NCBI GenBank assembly: GCA_934167225.1
Contig: CAKPLD010000067.1
Span: 1 to 5,551 of the forward strand
Origin: an uncultured Clostridia bacterium
Lineage (GTDB): Bacteria; Bacillota; Clostridia; TANB77; CAG-508
Length of the DNA stretch: 5,551 nucleotides
Reading direction: 5' to 3'
Shown here: piece by piece, positions 5,033 through 5,551 of the stretch
Layout: each line of letters opens with the position of its first letter
Numbering within the stretch: position 1 is the first letter of the stretch
Program-made: the position numbers and the translations under genes
The notes under the pieces: generated by a model
The model's database searches: none
Seen by the model: only the letters and a program-made list of their open reading frames with translations
Told to the model about the DNA's origin: nothing

Positions 5033-5551
5033 TTATCTAATAATATATTTTTGATTTCTACTTTTTGGTTTATCTGGGATCGTCATTTTTAATTTATTTT
5101 CTTCTAATAATTTATTTATATAATTATTTTTAAATTTATATACATCTTTGTAACCAAAATGTTCTGTACTTTCTTTTAATGATTTTTCTGTTTTACATAG
5201 TTCTAATATTTGTTGTTCACTTACTGCTAACTTACTGCTTTTCTTACTGCCTAACTTACTGCTTTTTGTTTTTGCAGTATCATCATATTTAAAAGGATTT
5301 TCTTTATATTTAAAAGATACTCGTAAAAAATGTTCCATAAATTTAAAACAACTTTTATCATAAGCATCCAATATTCTTAATACTCCAGAACCTATATTTT
5401 CAATTAAATCCACATCTTTAAAAACTCTAATAAGCTCTTTATTTCTTGGAGCAGTAACACCTTCTAAAAACTCCTCTTGTGATAAGCCTTGTGGTAGTCC
5501 TCCTCCTGATGTAATTTCAATTCTATCAGAATAAAGTTCAATTATTGGTGT
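5033..5551 (-). CDS. AlbA_2/HATPase_c_4-type ATP-binding regulator (RecG-like), C-terminal part
   Basis: 172 residues are visible; the 5' part lies outside the window. The first part, PIIELYSDRIEITSGGGLP followed by QGLS-EEFLEG-T-PRN, and then ENIGSGVLRI near 51-60, is the usual end of the HATPase_c_4 ATP-binding domain that follows an AlbA_2 (schlafen-like) DNA-binding domain in proteins often labelled RecG-related transcriptional regulators. A Ser/Lys-rich linker with the repeat KSSKL (two copies, near 97-108) leads to a winged-helix-like tail ending NYINKLLEENKLKMTIPDKP and SRNQKYI, typical of these proteins. An internal GTG at 5413 is not the true start; the frame is open to the edge. The targets of such proteins are mostly unknown. 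The two broken small genes follow it closely. Confidence 0.8.
   Translation of the reverse strand, partial: TPIIELYSDRIEITSGGGLPQGLSQEEFLEGVTAPRNKELIRVFKDVDLIENIGSGVLRILDAYDKSCFKFMEHFLRVSFKYKENPFKYDDTAKTKSSKLGSKKSSKLAVSEQQILELCKTEKSLKESTEHFGYKDVYKFKNNYINKLLEENKLKMTIPDKPKSRNQKYIIR
5228..5266 (-). repeat. 24-bp period direct repeat in the regulator linker
   Basis: TAACTTACTGCTTTT (plus strand) occurs at 5228-5242 and 5252-5266, with a further CTTACTGC between them. It encodes the repeated Ser-Ser-Lys-Leu of the linker between the ATP-binding domain and the C-terminal winged helix. Such a repeat can gain or lose whole 8-residue units by slippage without breaking the frame. Confidence 0.7.

Noticed and set aside
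5033..5413. Stand-alone 126-residue gene starting at 5413
   Set aside because: The codon is GTG inside a longer frame that continues to the window edge with matching ATP-binding domain sequence, so this is the end of a larger gene.

Overview
The window is very AT-rich and every gene I can support lies on the minus strand. It reads right to left as the head of a division and cell-wall (dcw) gene cluster in the classical Firmicutes order: mraZ, rsmH (mraW), an ftsL-like gene, then a class B penicillin-binding protein of the FtsI/SpoVD type. The base composition, ATG/GTG starts, good Shine-Dalgarno sites and this gene order point to a low-GC Clostridia-like organism. No species can be named from the sequence. 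Both end genes run off the window, so it may be a short contig; the extreme bases deserve caution.

Right side (5551 to 4508): the C-terminal part of an AlbA_2/HATPase_c_4-type (RecG-like) ATP-binding transcriptional regulator, then two small broken genes. One is a small membrane protein cut by an in-frame TAA. The other is an HD-domain phosphohydrolase remnant reduced to its N- and C-termini. This string ends at a strong 18-bp hairpin terminator (4508-4550) that insulates it from the dcw cluster.

Middle (4507 to 3397): a leader with a plausible sigma-A promoter (4297-4325). Three copies of AGTGG at exactly 10-bp steps (4264-4288) follow, the arrangement expected for the MraZ operator, and the last copy touches the mraZ ribosome-binding site. 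After mraZ comes an unusual 427-bp non-coding stretch holding several inverted repeats, among them a perfect 15-bp hairpin and a 10-bp palindrome between a strong Shine-Dalgarno site and the GTG start of rsmH.

Left side (3396 to 1): rsmH methylates 16S rRNA. ftsL and the PBP are membrane components of the division or sporulation septum machinery. A terminator-like hairpin overlaps the ftsL stop codon, so expression of the PBP may be partly uncoupled from the genes before it. The PBP has all three catalytic motifs but is cut by the window edge, and its last 24 visible residues do not look like the family.

I do not see a new defence or mobile system. The most interesting items are the RNA-level structures in the dcw leader and spacers, and the two decayed genes beside it.
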